A DNA stretch of 64,000 nucleotides from Sporosarcina sp. Marseille-Q4063. GTDB taxonomy: Bacteria; Bacillota; Bacilli; Bacillales_A; Planococcaceae. The position numbers and the translations under genes were made by a program. Shown in pieces: positions 37,295 to 47,564 of the stretch. How positions within the stretch are numbered: the first letter of the stretch is position 1; the number at the start of each line of letters is the position of its first letter. The DNA lies in the NCBI RefSeq assembly GCF_018309085.1, contig NZ_CP070502.1:3777001-3841000 (forward strand), read 5' to 3'. Under the pieces are notes generated by a model. The model was given only the letters and a program-made list of their open reading frames with translations, was not told where the DNA came from and searched no databases.

Positions 37295-38194
37295 ATGTCA
37301 GTCCAACCTTCAACTGTTCTCGGTGAATATATTACATACGTTATGTTAGAACGTAATTATTCATCTTTTACGGTAACGGAATACACAAAAGATATTGAAG
37401 AGTTTTTTTCATTCATCACTGTCGAGGGCATTGCAGATTTAAACGATGTCACGTACTCAGAAGCGAGACTTTATGTAACGACACTTTATGACAAGGGTTT
37501 ATCCAGAGCAACAATCTCAAGAAAAATATCTTCCGTTCGATCTTTTTTTAAATTTGCGAACACCAGACACGGGATTGTTGACAATGCATTTAAATCTCTT
37601 TATCATCCGAAAAAACAAGAGAGACTTCCAGCTTTTTTTTACGAAGATGAGATGGAACACTTATTTGCTGCTTGTGAAGGCACTGATAATAAATCCTTAA
37701 GGGATCATGCATTATTAGAGATGCTGTATGCAACTGGAATAAGAGTAAGCGAGCTAACTTCAATTCAATTAAGCGACATCGATACGCATCTTGGTATTGT
37801 GCTGGTCATGGGGAAAGGCAAGAAGGAACGCTATATCCCTTTTGGCAGTTTTGCCGAGGATGCAATTAATGCCTATATCGAAATTAGTCGCCCGAAATTG
37901 ATGAAAAAGAAAGATCATGATACTTTGTTTGTAAATTTACGCGGTGATCCTCTCACGGGTCGCGGCGTGCGATATATATTAACTTCGCTTATGGAACGTG
38001 CTTCCCTTCATTCTAAAATATACCCGCATATGATACGTCACACTTTTGCAACCCATTTATTATCCAATGGTGCTGATATGCGTTCGGTACAAGAACTATT
38101 GGGGCATTCTCATCTTTCTTCAACTCAAGTATATACACATATAACGAAGGAACATTTACGGAAGACGTATATGAATACGCATCCGAGAGCATAG
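37295..38194 (+). CDS. xerC: Tyrosine recombinase XerC (CodV)
   Basis: Resolves chromosome dimers at dif with XerD. It is 299 aa. The SAM-like N-terminal domain (1-95) is followed by the catalytic domain with Arg in ATGIRVSEL near 150, Lys in [12 protein letters not shown] near 171, [15 protein letters not shown] near 245, [14 protein letters not shown] with the catalytic Tyr near 280. GAGGGGGC precedes the ATG. hslV follows after 14 bp as in the B. subtilis codV-clpQ-clpY-codY operon. Confidence 0.95.
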   Translation: MSVQPSTVLGEYITYVMLERNYSSFTVTEYTKDIEEFFSFITVEGIADLNDVTYSEARLYVTTLYDKGLSRATISRKISSVRSFFKFANTRHGIVDNAFKSLYHPKKQERLPAFFYEDEMEHLFAACEGTDNKSLRDHALLEMLYATGIRVSELTSIQLSDIDTHLGIVLVMGKGKKERYIPFGSFAEDAINAYIEISRPKLMKKKDHDTLFVNLRGDPLTGRGVRYILTSLMERASLHSKIYPHMIRHTFATHLLSNGADMRSVQELLGHSHLSSTQVYTHITKEHLRKTYMNTHPRA

Positions 38195-38208
38195 GGAGGA
38201 TGGTTTTT

Positions 38209-38748
38209 ATGGAATTCCATGCAACGACGATATTTGCTATTCGCCATGACGGGGCTTGCGCCATGTCAGGTGATGGTCAAGTTACAGTCGGTAACGCAGT
38301 TGTTATGAAACATACCGCGAAAAAAGTACGTAGAATTTTTGGCGGCAAGGTCCTTGCAGGTTTTGCGGGATCAGTTGCAGATGCTTTCACTTTATTCGAT
38401 TTATTCGAAGGGAAACTAACCGAATACAATGGCAATCTCCAACGTGCCGCTGTAGAGCTTGCCAAACAATGGCGAGGCGATCGGATGCTTCGTAAACTCG
38501 AAGCAATGTTACTGGTGATGAATAAAGATGAACTGCTTCTTGTCTCAGGTACAGGGGAAGTTATTGAGCCTGATGACGGGATACTTGCAATTGGTTCAGG
38601 CGGACATTATGCACTTGCTGCTGGGCGGGCACTGAAAAAGTACAGTGGAGATTCTTTGACGGCTGAACAAATTGCCAAAGCTTCATTGGAAACAGCTGCC
38701 GAAATTTGCGTCTTTACAAATGACCAGATTATTGTGGAGGTACTATAA
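38209..38748 (+). CDS. hslV: ATP-dependent protease peptidase subunit HslV (ClpQ)
   Basis: Proteasome-like peptidase that forms the HslVU complex. It is 179 aa. ATG 38209 (GGGAGG upstream) gives [11 protein letters not shown]. In the family the nucleophile is a Thr or Ser exposed at the N-terminus; here the aligned Thr pair is at residues 6-7, so it would need a short propeptide to be removed. [21 protein letters not shown] and [11 protein letters not shown] are conserved. The stop overlaps the hslU start by one base. Confidence 0.95.
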   Translation: MEFHATTIFAIRHDGACAMSGDGQVTVGNAVVMKHTAKKVRRIFGGKVLAGFAGSVADAFTLFDLFEGKLTEYNGNLQRAAVELAKQWRGDRMLRKLEAMLLVMNKDELLLVSGTGEVIEPDDGILAIGSGGHYALAAGRALKKYSGDSLTAEQIAKASLETAAEICVFTNDQIIVEVL

Positions 38749-40151
38749 TGATGAAACGAGAAGAATTAACACCAAAAGAACTCACGGCACATTTAGATCG
38801 GTATATTATTGGACAGGATAATGCCAAACGTGCGGTAGCGGTAGCAATTCGAAATCGATATAGAAGAAGCCTTCTTACTGACGAAGAAAAAAATGAAATT
38901 ATACCTAAAAACATTCTGATGATTGGACCAACCGGTGTAGGGAAAACTGAAATTGCAAGAAGAATCGCCAAGTTGGTAAATGCACCTTTTTTAAAAGTGG
39001 AAGCAACAAAGTTTACAGAAGTCGGTTATGTTGGTCGTGACGTTGAGTCAATGGTAAGAGATTTAACGGATGCCGGTATTCGGATTGTTCGTGCCCAGAA
39101 GCGCGAAGAAGTCCGGGAACAGGCAACAAAACTGGCGAATGAAAGATTGATCAAACTTATCGTCCCTAGTAAAAAGAAACAAAGCAGCGGACAAAATCCA
39201 TTTGAAATGCTTTTTGGCCAAAAGCAAGAAGTCGAAGAGCATGATGATGAAAAAGAAGTTGAAGTAAGGCAAAAGCGCTCTGATATTGCAAGAAGCCTGT
39301 TAGCAGGCGAACTTGAAGAGGAGACTGTAACAATCGAGGTAACTGAGCAACAGCCTTCGCTTTACGATGCTTTCCAAGGATCTGGAATGGAGCAAATGGG
39401 TGCGAATATGCAAGATGCACTTTCTTCCCTTATGCCTAAAAAGAAGACGAATCGTAAAATGAAAGTAAAAGATGCGCGTCTCGTACTCGAATCGGAAGAA
39501 GCCGATAAGCTTATTGACCATGATGAAATTGCAAGAAATGCAATTGAGTTAACCGAACAATCAGGTATCATATTTCTTGATGAAATGGATAAGATAGCAA
39601 GGAGTGAAGGTAGCGGTGGCTCATCAGCCGATGTGTCGCGCGAAGGCGTGCAACGCGATATTTTGCCAATCGTGGAAGGCTCTACTGTTTCCACGAAATA
39701 CGGTGCGGTGAAAACTGACTTTATTTTATTTATCGCGGCGGGTGCATTTCATATCGCGAAGCCATCTGATATTATCCCTGAACTCCAAGGTCGTTTTCCA
39801 ATAAGAGTTGAACTAGATAAGTTATCGAAAAATGATTTTGAACGCATATTGAAGGAACCAGACTTCTCGTTAATTCGTCAATATGAAAAGTTATTGGAAA
39901 CAGAAGGTGTTATTTTAGACTTTACGGACGAGGCGGTTAGCAAAATTGCTGAAATTGCCTTTGAAGTGAATGATAACACTGAAAATATTGGCGCCAGACG
40001 ACTTCATACGATTTTGGAGAAGTTACTCGAAGAAGTATCATATGAAGCAGCTGACATCGGCCCTTCAACGATAAAAATCACACCGACATATGTCGAGGAA
40101 AAGCTACAAGAAATTGCAAAAAACAAAGATTTGTCACAATATATTCTATAA
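38748..40151 (+). CDS. hslU: HslU (ClpY) ATPase subunit
   Basis: AAA+ unfoldase that feeds HslV. It is 467 aa. Walker [14 protein letters not shown] is near 60; the intermediate domain (about 110-240) is rich in charged residues; Walker [12 protein letters not shown] near 275; sensor segment [12 protein letters not shown] near 345. The C-terminus DLSQYIL fits the family tail that docks into HslV. GGAGG lies 7 bp before ATG 38748; a second ATG follows immediately. Confidence 0.96.
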   Translation: MMKREELTPKELTAHLDRYIIGQDNAKRAVAVAIRNRYRRSLLTDEEKNEIIPKNILMIGPTGVGKTEIARRIAKLVNAPFLKVEATKFTEVGYVGRDVESMVRDLTDAGIRIVRAQKREEVREQATKLANERLIKLIVPSKKKQSSGQNPFEMLFGQKQEVEEHDDEKEVEVRQKRSDIARSLLAGELEEETVTIEVTEQQPSLYDAFQGSGMEQMGANMQDALSSLMPKKKTNRKMKVKDARLVLESEEADKLIDHDEIARNAIELTEQSGIIFLDEMDKIARSEGSGGSSADVSREGVQRDILPIVEGSTVSTKYGAVKTDFILFIAAGAFHIAKPSDIIPELQGRFPIRVELDKLSKNDFERILKEPDFSLIRQYEKLLETEGVILDFTDEAVSKIAEIAFEVNDNTENIGARRLHTILEKLLEEVSYEAADIGPSTIKITPTYVEEKLQEIAKNKDLSQYIL

Positions 40152-40236
40152 ATAATTCGTATTACTTTATTTAAGGATTGAAAACCTTTAGAATATTCCA
40201 TAAACACATCAACATAATTTTAGGAGGAAGAATAAA

Positions 40237-41013
40237 ATGTCACTATTATTAAAAACACGTAAAATTAACGCAATGCTACAAGAATCCGGTGGAGATGCAG
40301 TAAACTTTAAAGAAATGGCTGAGAAGCTAAGTCAAGTTATCGAATGTAACGCATTTATCGTTAGCAGAAGAGGGAAATTGCTCGGTTTAGAAATCCATCA
40401 CCAAATTGAAAACCAACGTATGAAAGATATGTTTGAAAACCGTCAGTTCCCTGAAGAATACACGAAAAAACTTTTCGAAGTAAACGAAACTTCTTCGAAC
40501 TTGGATATTGAAAGTGCGTACACAGTATTCCCGGTAGAGAATAAAGATATATTTGGCGAAGGTTTGACTACAATTGTTCCGATCATTGGTGGAGGAGAGC
40601 GTTTAGGTACACTTATCCTTGCAAGAATGACTCAAGAATTCCAAGATGAAGATCTAATTCTTGCTGAATACGGCGCAACTGTTGTAGGTATGGAAATATT
40701 ACGTGAGAAAACTGAGGTAATCGAAATTGAAGCGCGTAGCAAAGCTGTTGTTCAAATGGCGATTAATTCACTTTCATACAGTGAGCATGAAGCAATTGAG
40801 CATATTTTTAAAGAACTAGACGGAGAAGAAGGTCTATTAGTAGCTTCAAAAATCGCAGACCGTGTAGGAATTACGCGTTCAGTAATTGTTAACGCACTTC
40901 GTAAACTTGAAAGTGCTGGCGTTATCGAATCACGTTCATTGGGAATGAAAGGAACTTATATTAAAGTTCTAAACAACAAATTCCTTGCTGAGCTTGAAAA
41001 ACAAAAAAACTAA
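40237..41013 (+). CDS. codY: GTP- and branched-chain amino acid-sensing repressor CodY
   Basis: Global regulator of nutrient limitation. It is 258 aa. An N-terminal GAF domain (about 1-155; [15 protein letters not shown], then [14 protein letters not shown]) binds branched-chain amino acids. The C-terminal winged helix has [20 protein letters not shown] (near 205-224) and [24 protein letters not shown] precedes the ATG. It is 85 bp after hslU. In B. subtilis the flagellar operon follows; here rpsB does. Confidence 0.97.
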   Translation: MSLLLKTRKINAMLQESGGDAVNFKEMAEKLSQVIECNAFIVSRRGKLLGLEIHHQIENQRMKDMFENRQFPEEYTKKLFEVNETSSNLDIESAYTVFPVENKDIFGEGLTTIVPIIGGGERLGTLILARMTQEFQDEDLILAEYGATVVGMEILREKTEVIEIEARSKAVVQMAINSLSYSEHEAIEHIFKELDGEEGLLVASKIADRVGITRSVIVNALRKLESAGVIESRSLGMKGTYIKVLNNKFLAELEKQKN

Positions 41014-41062
41014 TAAAAACATAAAAATTAATAAGACAAAAACTAACTTCAACAATATAAAT

Positions 41063-41106
41063 AGCATTCCTTCCCTGGTTCATAGAAGGAAGGAGTGCTT
41101 TTTTAT
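41063..41106 (+). terminator. Rho-independent terminator after codY
   Basis: AGCATTCCTTCC (41063-41074) with GGAAGGAGTGCT (41088-41099), one G-U pair, then a T-run. Confidence 0.93.
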
Positions 41107-41134
41107 TTCTATTGCAGATTTAAATAAACGATTG

Positions 41135-41163
41135 TTGCATTGTTCAATTCAATATGTTATATT
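41135..41163 (+). promoter_or_regulatory. SigA promoter for rpsB-tsf (extended -10)
   Basis: TTGCAT (41135-41140), 17-bp spacer, TATATT (41158-41163) preceded by TGT. Confidence 0.82.
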
Positions 41164-41169
41164 AGCAAA

Positions 41170-41271
41170 TGGTATTACTACACACGTGCATGGACTTTGG
41201 AATGGTGCCGAGAGGTTGTTCCACTGGATGATTTGCGCGGAGGAATTCAAACCAAAACAGGAGGAATAGAA
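41170..41271 (+). promoter_or_regulatory. rpsB mRNA leader, possible S2 autoregulatory site
   Basis: About 100 nt lie between the inferred start of transcription and the rpsB ATG. They are not coding in any supported way and contain TGCATGGACTTTGGAATGG and GGTTGTTCCACTGG before the SD ACAGGAGGAA. Leaders of rpsB are feedback sites for S2 in several bacteria; that role here is inference. Confidence 0.4.
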
Positions 41272-42006
41272 ATGGCAGTAGTCTCAATGAAGCAATTACT
41301 AGAAGCAGGTGTTCATTTCGGACACCAAACTCGTCGTTGGAACCCAAAAATGAAAAAGTTCATTTTTGTAGAACGTAACGGCATTTACATTATCGATCTT
41401 CAAAAAACGGTAAAAATGCTTGAAGAAGCATACGCATATATGCGTCAAGTTGGTGAAGACGGTGGAAAAGTACTTTTCGTAGGTACGAAAAAACAAGCAC
41501 AAGATGCGATTAAAGAAGAAGCAGAACGTTCAGGAATGTATTACATCAACCAACGTTGGCTTGGTGGTACACTAACTAACTTCGCTACAATTCAAAAGAG
41601 CGTAGCACGCATGAAGAAAATCGAGCGTATGGAAGAAGACGGTACGTTTGAAGTCCTACCTAAAAAAGAAGTTGTGCAATTAAACAAAGAACACGAAAGA
41701 CTAGAAAAATTCCTTGGTGGAATTAGAGATATGAAATCACTACCGGATGTTATGTTTGTAGTTGACCCGCGTAAAGAACGTATCGCTGTTGCGGAAGCAA
41801 TTAAATTGAACATTCCTATCGTTGGAATCGTTGATACAAACTGTGACCCTGACGAAATTGATTACATCATTCCAGCGAATGATGATGCAATTCGTGCAGT
41901 ACGTCTACTTACGAGCAAAATGGCTGACGCTTTGATCGAATCAAGACAAGGCGAAGACGAGGCACCAGCTGAAGAAAGCTCAGAAGAGACAGTAACTGTA
42001 GAGTAA
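41272..42006 (+). CDS. rpsB: 30S ribosomal protein S2
   Basis: Small-subunit protein of 244 aa ([62 protein letters not shown]). ATG 41272 follows AGGAGGAATAG; the frame is open further upstream, but that stretch contains the promoter. The acidic tail ends [11 protein letters not shown]. tsf follows after a short terminator-like hairpin. Confidence 0.97.
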   Translation: MAVVSMKQLLEAGVHFGHQTRRWNPKMKKFIFVERNGIYIIDLQKTVKMLEEAYAYMRQVGEDGGKVLFVGTKKQAQDAIKEEAERSGMYYINQRWLGGTLTNFATIQKSVARMKKIERMEEDGTFEVLPKKEVVQLNKEHERLEKFLGGIRDMKSLPDVMFVVDPRKERIAVAEAIKLNIPIVGIVDTNCDPDEIDYIIPANDDAIRAVRLLTSKMADALIESRQGEDEAPAEESSEETVTVE

Positions 42007-42020
42007 TTTTTTCGAAGCCA

Positions 42021-42052
42021 GGCGATAAGCTAACCCCTTATCGTCTTTTTTA
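42021..42052 (+). terminator. Terminator or attenuator between rpsB and tsf
   Basis: GGCGATAAG (42021-42029) with CTTATCGTC (42037-42045), one G-U pair, then TTTTTT. Because no promoter is seen before tsf, partial termination that sets the S2 to EF-Ts ratio is likely. Confidence 0.8.
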
Positions 42053-42086
42053 GGAATTGACGACACATTATTGGAGGATGGAAAAT

Positions 42087-42977
42087 ATGACAGTAAAAGT
42101 AACAGCTCAAATGGTTAAAGAATTACGTGAAAAAACAGGTGCAGGTATGATGGACTGCAAAAAAGCATTAACTAAAGTAAATGGTGATTTGGAAGCAGCA
42201 ATCGATTTTCTACGTGAAAAAGGATTGTCTAGCGCTGCATCAAAAGCTGACCGCATTGCTGCAGAAGGAACTGCGCATATCCTTGTTAACGGAAATGAAG
42301 CAGTAATTCTAGAAGTGAACGCTGAAACGGATTTCGTTGTTAGAAACGAAGCATTCCAAACTCTTGTAAATGAGTTAGCTGAAACACTTTTAGAAGCTAA
42401 ACCAGCTACAATTGAAGAAGCGCATGAATTGAAATTAGAAAACGGATTAACTGTTGCGGACCATATTTCTAATGCAGTTGCTCAAATTGGTGAGAAAATT
42501 ACACTTCGCCGTTTTGAAATCCGCACAAAAACTGACAATGATGCATTTGGTCCATACCTCCACATGGGTGGTTCAATAGCTGTTCTTGTAGTTCTTGAAG
42601 GTTCAACGAACGAAGAAGCAGCTAAAGACGTTGCAATGCACATCGCTGCACTGAACCCGAAATACATTTCACGCGACGAAGTTCCAGCTGATGAAGTTGA
42701 GCGTGAGAAGAAAGTCCTTACTGAACAAGCATTAAACGAAGGCAAACCTGAAAACATTGTTGCTAAAATGGTTGAAGGCCGTATCGGTAAATATTTCGAA
42801 GAAATTTGCGTGCTTGACCAAGCATTCGTCAAAGATTCTGATCAAAAAGTAAAAACATTTGTTAAATCAACGGGTGGAACATTAAAAGATTTCGTTCGTT
42901 ATGCAGTAGGCGAAGGAATCGAGAAACGCGAAGAAAACTTTGCTGACGAAGTAATGAATCAAGTACAAGGGAAATAA
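42087..42977 (+). CDS. tsf: Elongation factor Ts
   Basis: Nucleotide exchange factor for EF-Tu. It is 296 aa. An N-terminal UBA-like domain ([19 protein letters not shown]) and the EF-Tu contact motif [10 protein letters not shown] (near 78) are clear. The C-terminal dimerisation region ends [13 protein letters not shown] 42087 follows TTGGAGG. It is followed by an array of terminator-like hairpins. Confidence 0.97.
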   Translation: MTVKVTAQMVKELREKTGAGMMDCKKALTKVNGDLEAAIDFLREKGLSSAASKADRIAAEGTAHILVNGNEAVILEVNAETDFVVRNEAFQTLVNELAETLLEAKPATIEEAHELKLENGLTVADHISNAVAQIGEKITLRRFEIRTKTDNDAFGPYLHMGGSIAVLVVLEGSTNEEAAKDVAMHIAALNPKYISRDEVPADEVEREKKVLTEQALNEGKPENIVAKMVEGRIGKYFEEICVLDQAFVKDSDQKVKTFVKSTGGTLKDFVRYAVGEGIEKREENFADEVMNQVQGK

Positions 42978-42984
42978 GCAATAA

Positions 42985-43098
42985 GGAAGAATGCATTTCA
43001 ATTCTTCTTTTGAGAAGAATAATGCATTTCAATTCTTCTTTTAGGAAGAATGCAGTTCAATTCTTCTTTTAGAAAGAATGCATTTCAATTCTTCTTTA
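42985..43098 (+). repeat. Four tandem terminator-like hairpin repeats
   Basis: Copies at 42985-43010, 43012-43042, 43044-43070 and 43072-43098. Each has an AAGAAT arm, a spacer such as GCATTTCA, an ATTCTT arm and a CTTT(T) tail, so each is a short hairpin plus T-run. Copy 2 has a 3-bp insert (ATA) in its left part. It lies between tsf and the stronger terminator at 43108. Confidence 0.88.
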
Positions 43099-43107
43099 TA
43101 AATGAAT

Positions 43108-43138
43108 GGGGAACACACAAGTGGTGTTCCCTCTTTTT
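43108..43138 (+). terminator. Rho-independent terminator before pyrH
   Basis: GGGAACAC (43109-43116) with GTGTTCCC (43124-43131), loop of 7, then TCTTTTT. No separate promoter for pyrH is evident in the 29 bp that follow, so read-through is probably needed. Confidence 0.9.
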
Positions 43139-43167
43139 CGAGAAGTCTGATTAAATGGAGGGTACTT

Positions 43168-43893
43168 ATGAGCACACCAAAATACAAACGAATTGTTTTG
43201 AAGTTAAGCGGTGAGGCACTTGCAGGTGAGAAAGGCTTCGGTCTATCACCAGAAGTTATCAAAACCGTTGCCAAACAGGTCCAAGAAGTTGCCGAGCTCG
43301 GTGTTGAAGTTGCAGTTGTTGTCGGCGGTGGAAACATTTGGCGTGGCAAGGTTGGTAGTGAAATGGGAATGGATCGTGCAACAGCAGACTATATGGGTAT
43401 GCTCGCAACCGTTATGAATTCCCTAGCCCTTCAAGATTCCCTCGAACAACTAGGAGTCCAAAGCCGTGTATCTTCTTCTATTGAAATGAGACAAGTCGCT
43501 GAACCATACATACGTAGAAAAGCAATTAGACATCTAGAAAAGAAACGCGTTGTAATTTTTGCAGCAGGTACGGGGAATCCTTACTTCTCAACAGACACTA
43601 CAGCGGCGCTTCGTGCGGCGGAAATTGAAGCAGACGTTATTTTAATGGCGAAAAACAATGTTGATGGCGTTTATTCTGCAGATCCTTTACTCGAGAAAGA
43701 CGCAATTAAGTATACCGAATTATCCTATTTAGACGTCATTAGTCAAGGCCTTGAAGTAATGGATTCAACAGCTTCAACCCTATGTATGGACAATGATATA
43801 CCACTCGTTGTATTCTCAATTATGGAGAATGGAAATATAAAGAGAGCCGTGCTCGGTGAACCAATCGGGACGGTCGTCAGGAGGAATTTGTAA
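43168..43893 (+). CDS. pyrH: UMP kinase
   Basis: Phosphorylates UMP to UDP for pyrimidine nucleotide synthesis. It is an amino-acid-kinase fold of 241 aa. Motifs are [14 protein letters not shown] (near 12), [10 protein letters not shown] near 54, and [17 protein letters not shown] near 140. ATG 43168 follows ATGGAGGG; the longer frame from 43102 crosses the terminator. The TAATG junction overlaps frr by one base. Confidence 0.97.
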   Translation: MSTPKYKRIVLKLSGEALAGEKGFGLSPEVIKTVAKQVQEVAELGVEVAVVVGGGNIWRGKVGSEMGMDRATADYMGMLATVMNSLALQDSLEQLGVQSRVSSSIEMRQVAEPYIRRKAIRHLEKKRVVIFAAGTGNPYFSTDTTAALRAAEIEADVILMAKNNVDGVYSADPLLEKDAIKYTELSYLDVISQGLEVMDSTASTLCMDNDIPLVVFSIMENGNIKRAVLGEPIGTVVRRNL

Positions 43894-44450
43894 TGCCGAA
43901 CGCAGTTTTGAATCAAGCGAAAGAAAGAATGGATAATGCAATTGGAGCGTTTTCGAGAGAATTAGCTTCAATCCGTGCAGGACGCGCGAATGCTTCACTG
44001 CTAGACAGAATCACAGTCGATTATTACGGAGCGCCGACTCCACTTAATCAAATGGCAGGTATTTCTGTGCCAGAAGCACGTCTACTTGCAATTCAACCAT
44101 ATGACAAAACAACACTTGGGGACATTGAGAAAGCAATTATGAAATCGGATATCGGAATTACGCCATCTAATGATGGAACGATTATTCGTCTTGCAATCCC
44201 TGCATTAACAGAAGAACGTCGTAGAGATATTGTTAGGACTGTTAAAAAAGAAGCAGAAGAATCAAAAGTTGTAATTCGTAATGTTCGCCGCGATGCAAAC
44301 GAAGAATTTAAAAAACTTGAGAGAAATGCTGAAATAACAGAAGATGAACTTCACCGCAATGGTGATGAAATTCAAAAGTTAACAGATTCTTATATTAAAA
44401 AAATTGACGATCTCGCAAAAGCTAAAGAAGATGAAATCATGGAAATCTGA
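43893..44450 (+). CDS. frr: Ribosome recycling factor
   Basis: Splits post-termination ribosomes with EF-G. It is 185 aa, an alpha-helical hairpin plus small domain. [15 protein letters not shown] (near 28), [12 protein letters not shown], and the C-terminal [13 protein letters not shown] are typical. GTCAGGAGG lies upstream. It is coupled to pyrH. Confidence 0.97.
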   Translation: MPNAVLNQAKERMDNAIGAFSRELASIRAGRANASLLDRITVDYYGAPTPLNQMAGISVPEARLLAIQPYDKTTLGDIEKAIMKSDIGITPSNDGTIIRLAIPALTEERRRDIVRTVKKEAEESKVVIRNVRRDANEEFKKLERNAEITEDELHRNGDEIQKLTDSYIKKIDDLAKAKEDEIMEI

Positions 44451-44648
44451 ATAAGTGAAACTAGGTCAATGACGGCTTAATCTTCATTGACATTAGTTAA
44501 ACTATTCGGGCATTAGGGAGGAATAGAACTTAATTCCTCCGTTCATACGAGCATATAATCCCTGGCCTATGTTTATCCCTGATGCGAAAACTTTGAAATA
44601 GGGAATTTATTGCTTGTTAATGCGGGATAGAAGAACTTTCTATTTTCT

Positions 44649-44678
44649 AAGACGTCCTTATTTCAGGGCGTCTTTTTT
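44649..44678 (+). terminator. Rho-independent terminator downstream of frr
   Basis: AAGACGTCC (44649-44657) with GGGCGTCTT (44666-44674), one G-U pair, then TTTT. It is 198 bp after the frr stop. The 322-bp gap between frr and uppS also holds a perfect GGAGGAAT/ATTCCTCC hairpin (44517-44540) without a T-run. Confidence 0.85.
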
Positions 44679-44705
44679 ACATCTATCAAGAATTCAATAA
44701 TGAAT

Positions 44706-44733
44706 TTGATGCGGATTTTTGGTACGATAGAAT
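44706..44733 (+). promoter_or_regulatory. Possible SigA promoter for uppS-cdsA-dxr-rseP
   Basis: TTGATG (44706-44711), 16-bp spacer, TAGAAT (44728-44733), 40 bp before uppS and after the frr terminator. Confidence 0.5.
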
Positions 44734-44772
44734 TAGCTTGCTCTGAAATGGTAGTGGAGTGGAGGAAATATT

Positions 44773-45567
44773 ATGCTAGGAAAGCTCATACGAAAAAAAA
44801 ATGTGGAGACCGAGCCCTTAATTTCGGTAGAATTAGAAAGTGTTAAAAGTAAGCATATCCCTGCTCACGTGGCGATAATTATGGATGGCAATGGCAGATG
44901 GGCAAAAAAGCGTAATTTACCTAGAATTGCAGGTCACCATGAAGGCATGAAAACTGTTCGGAAAATCACACGCATTGCAAATGATATAGGGATTAAGGTA
45001 CTTACACTTTATGCGTTTTCAACTGAAAATTGGAAACGGCCAAAACTAGAAATTGATTTTCTAATGAAACTTCCCGGAGAGTTCTTAAGTACTTACCTCC
45101 CCGAGCTAATCGAGCAAAACGTAAAAGTAGAAATGATCGGTAATTTCGATGTTTTACCTGAACATACAAAAAATGCTATTCAACGGGCAATCGATGAAAC
45201 AGCAGAAAACGATGGGATGACATTAAATTTTGCTATGAATTATGGAAGTCGCCTTGAATTAATTCAATGTATGCAAGAAATTGCTAAACTCGCTACAGAG
45301 GGTAAAATTGAATTAGAGGATATTGACGAAACATTAGTAGGCAGCCATTTAATGACCGCCCATTTACCAGAGCCTGACTTACTCATCCGCACAAGCGGAG
45401 AAGTACGTTTGTCGAATTTTATGTTATGGCAACTTGCTTATGCTGAGTTTTCATTTACAGACGTCTTATGGCCTGATTTTGATGAACTGTGCATGATAAA
45501 TGAGATCAAGGAATTCCAATCTCGAAATAGACGTTTTGGAAGTGTAAATGAGGAGGGTGACGCTTGA
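44773..45567 (+). CDS. uppS: Undecaprenyl diphosphate synthase (isoprenyl transferase)
   Basis: Makes the C55 lipid carrier for cell-wall precursors. It is 264 aa. The catalytic Asp lies in VAIIMDGNGRWAKKR (near 34-48); HHEGMKTVRK and YAFSTENWKRP follow, and RTSGEVRLSNFMLWQ near 210 is the C-terminal substrate and metal motif. GTGGAGGAA precedes the ATG. It overlaps cdsA. Confidence 0.96.
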   Translation: MLGKLIRKKNVETEPLISVELESVKSKHIPAHVAIIMDGNGRWAKKRNLPRIAGHHEGMKTVRKITRIANDIGIKVLTLYAFSTENWKRPKLEIDFLMKLPGEFLSTYLPELIEQNVKVEMIGNFDVLPEHTKNAIQRAIDETAENDGMTLNFAMNYGSRLELIQCMQEIAKLATEGKIELEDIDETLVGSHLMTAHLPEPDLLIRTSGEVRLSNFMLWQLAYAEFSFTDVLWPDFDELCMINEIKEFQSRNRRFGSVNEEGDA

Positions 45568-46358
45568 AACAGAGAATTATAACAGCGATAATCGCATTAG
45601 CGTTTTTCACTCCATTCGTAATAATAGGTGGATGGCCATTCACGCTTGTAATTTACGCAATTGCAACGATTGGTTTATATGAAATTTTACGAATGAGAGA
45701 TATTAAGCTTTTGTCCATTCCTGGGATATTAACCTGGATTGCGCTTGCAGTTTTATTAATACCGTCAAGTTATGAACAACAATTTTATGAAGCAGTCGGC
45801 TATTCCAAAATTGAACTGGCTTTTGCGGTCACGTTACTTCTATTAATTCATACGGTCATCGTTAAAAATCGTTTTACATTTGACCACGCTGCTTTTTCAA
45901 TATTTGGCGCATTGTATATCGGTATCGGATTTTACTATTTTATTGAAACTCGACTCTTTGGAATTGAATATGTACTTTATGCACTTATTGTCATTTGGAC
46001 GACAGATACAGGCGCCTATTTTGTAGGGCGGAAAATCGGCAAATTAAAACTTTGGCCGGATATATCACCTAATAAAACAATTGAAGGCTTTTTTGGCGGA
46101 ATAATCACCGCAATCATTTCAGCTTGTATTTTTCATTATTTCTTTCCGATTGCATCCTCGTATTGGATATTGATCGTGGTAACCCTTATCGCATCCATCG
46201 TAGGTCAGCTAGGTGATCTAGTTGAATCTGCAATTAAACGGAATTATAATGTAAAGGATTCGGGAAGTCTTCTTCCGGGGCACGGAGGAATTCTTGATAG
46301 ATTCGACAGTCTCCTTTTTGTTTTACCGCTGCTCCATTTTCTTCAATTCGTAGCATAA
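45564..46358 (+). CDS. cdsA: Phosphatidate cytidylyltransferase CdsA
   Basis: Integral membrane enzyme making CDP-diacylglycerol from phosphatidate and CTP. It is 264 aa, mostly hydrophobic, with about seven or eight membrane helices. The signature near the C-terminus is [20 protein letters not shown] (near 232-251); [17 protein letters not shown] near 145 is also conserved. The start is TTG 45564, overlapping the uppS stop, behind GAGGAGGGTGA. Confidence 0.96.
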   Translation: MKQRIITAIIALAFFTPFVIIGGWPFTLVIYAIATIGLYEILRMRDIKLLSIPGILTWIALAVLLIPSSYEQQFYEAVGYSKIELAFAVTLLLLIHTVIVKNRFTFDHAAFSIFGALYIGIGFYYFIETRLFGIEYVLYALIVIWTTDTGAYFVGRKIGKLKLWPDISPNKTIEGFFGGIITAIISACIFHYFFPIASSYWILIVVTLIASIVGQLGDLVESAIKRNYNVKDSGSLLPGHGGILDRFDSLLFVLPLLHFLQFVA

Positions 46359-46374
46359 CGGAAAGGGTGACATT

Positions 46375-47523
46375 ATGAGGAAAAAAATTAGTTTGTTAGG
46401 GGCGACAGGTTCCATTGGCGTCCAAACAATTGATATAATTAAATCGAATCCCGAGAAATTTGAACTTGTATCATTTTCAGCGGGCATGAATATCGACAAG
46501 GTTAGAGAGTACGCTACTTTATTTCAACCACAAACAATATCAGTCATTCAACGTGAGGATGCAGAACGCCTCAAAACCGAATTCCCATCGATTGAATTTG
46601 TGCATGGGAAAGAAGGACTTACTGAAGTTGCAGCCCATACAGGTGCCGATATTTTAGTTAACGCTGTTATTGGCAGTGTCGGACTTAAACCGACAATCGA
46701 GGCAATTCGTTCGAAGATTAATATCGCAATTGCAAATAAAGAGACGCTTGTAGCTGCGGGTGAACTGGTGTTAGAAGAAGCACGGAAAAAAGAAGTGGCA
46801 CTTCTACCGGTTGATAGCGAACACTCAGCACTCTTTCAAGCGTTAAACGGTGAAAACCTTAAAACTGTCTCCAGACTCATTTTAACGGCATCTGGAGGAA
46901 GTTTTAGGGATTTGTCGCGCGATGAATTAACGAATGTCACCGTTGAACAGGCTCTTGCACATCCGAATTGGTCTATGGGCAATAAACTTACGATTGATTC
47001 GGCAACCATGATGAATAAAGGACTTGAAGTGATTGAAGCTCATCATTTATTTGGAGTTCCTTATGAACAAATCGATGTTCTTCTCCATCGTGAGAGTATT
47101 ATTCATTCGTTAGTTGAATTTGAAGATACGAGTGTCATGGCTCAACTAGGTTCAACCGATATGAGAGTCCCCATTCAATATGCATTGACTTTTCCAAATC
47201 GTATCCCGATGCAAAATGCAAAACCGCTGCGTCTCGAGGAAATTGGCAAGCTTCACTTTGAGAAGCTTGACCATACTCGCTATAAGGCGCTTGCGCTTGC
47301 TTATGCGGCGGGCAAGGAAGGCGGCACAATGCCGGCAGCGATGAATGCTGCAAATGAAGTTGCTGTGAGTTTGTTCATGCAAGGTAAAATAGGGTTTCTT
47401 GAAATCGACAATATCGTCGAACGTGTAATGGAAGCTCATAAAACAATTTCAAAGCCAAATCTTGAAATGATATCTGAAATTGATTCGCACACACGAAAAA
47501 TAGTGTATGCTATGTTAGATTAA
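46375..47523 (+). CDS. dxr: 1-deoxy-D-xylulose-5-phosphate reductoisomerase
   Basis: Second enzyme of the MEP isoprenoid pathway, supplying precursors used by UppS. It is 382 aa. NADPH loop [12 protein letters not shown] (6-17); [10 protein letters not shown] near 122; metal and substrate residues in [13 protein letters not shown] near 147; SGGSFRD near 176; [14 protein letters not shown] near 217. GAAAGGGTGA lies before the ATG. Confidence 0.97.
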   Translation: MRKKISLLGATGSIGVQTIDIIKSNPEKFELVSFSAGMNIDKVREYATLFQPQTISVIQREDAERLKTEFPSIEFVHGKEGLTEVAAHTGADILVNAVIGSVGLKPTIEAIRSKINIAIANKETLVAAGELVLEEARKKEVALLPVDSEHSALFQALNGENLKTVSRLILTASGGSFRDLSRDELTNVTVEQALAHPNWSMGNKLTIDSATMMNKGLEVIEAHHLFGVPYEQIDVLLHRESIIHSLVEFEDTSVMAQLGSTDMRVPIQYALTFPNRIPMQNAKPLRLEEIGKLHFEKLDHTRYKALALAYAAGKEGGTMPAAMNAANEVAVSLFMQGKIGFLEIDNIVERVMEAHKTISKPNLEMISEIDSHTRKIVYAMLD

Positions 47524-47564
47524 TAATTTATTTCCGGCCAAGGGGCCAGTGAAGGTGGTTTTGT

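Noticed and set aside
40152-40236. Promoter for codY (TTGAAA 40178 with TAAACA 40201)
   Set aside because: Spacing is right but the -10 matches poorly; transcription from xerC-hslVU is as likely.
41140-41271. 44-codon N-terminal extension of S2
   Set aside because: Overlaps the rpsB -35 and -10 boxes and leader; S2 N-terminus [10 protein letters not shown] is at 41272 with a good SD.
42985-43098. CRISPR-like array between tsf and pyrH
   Set aside because: Units abut directly and each is a hairpin with a T-tail; this fits tandem terminators.
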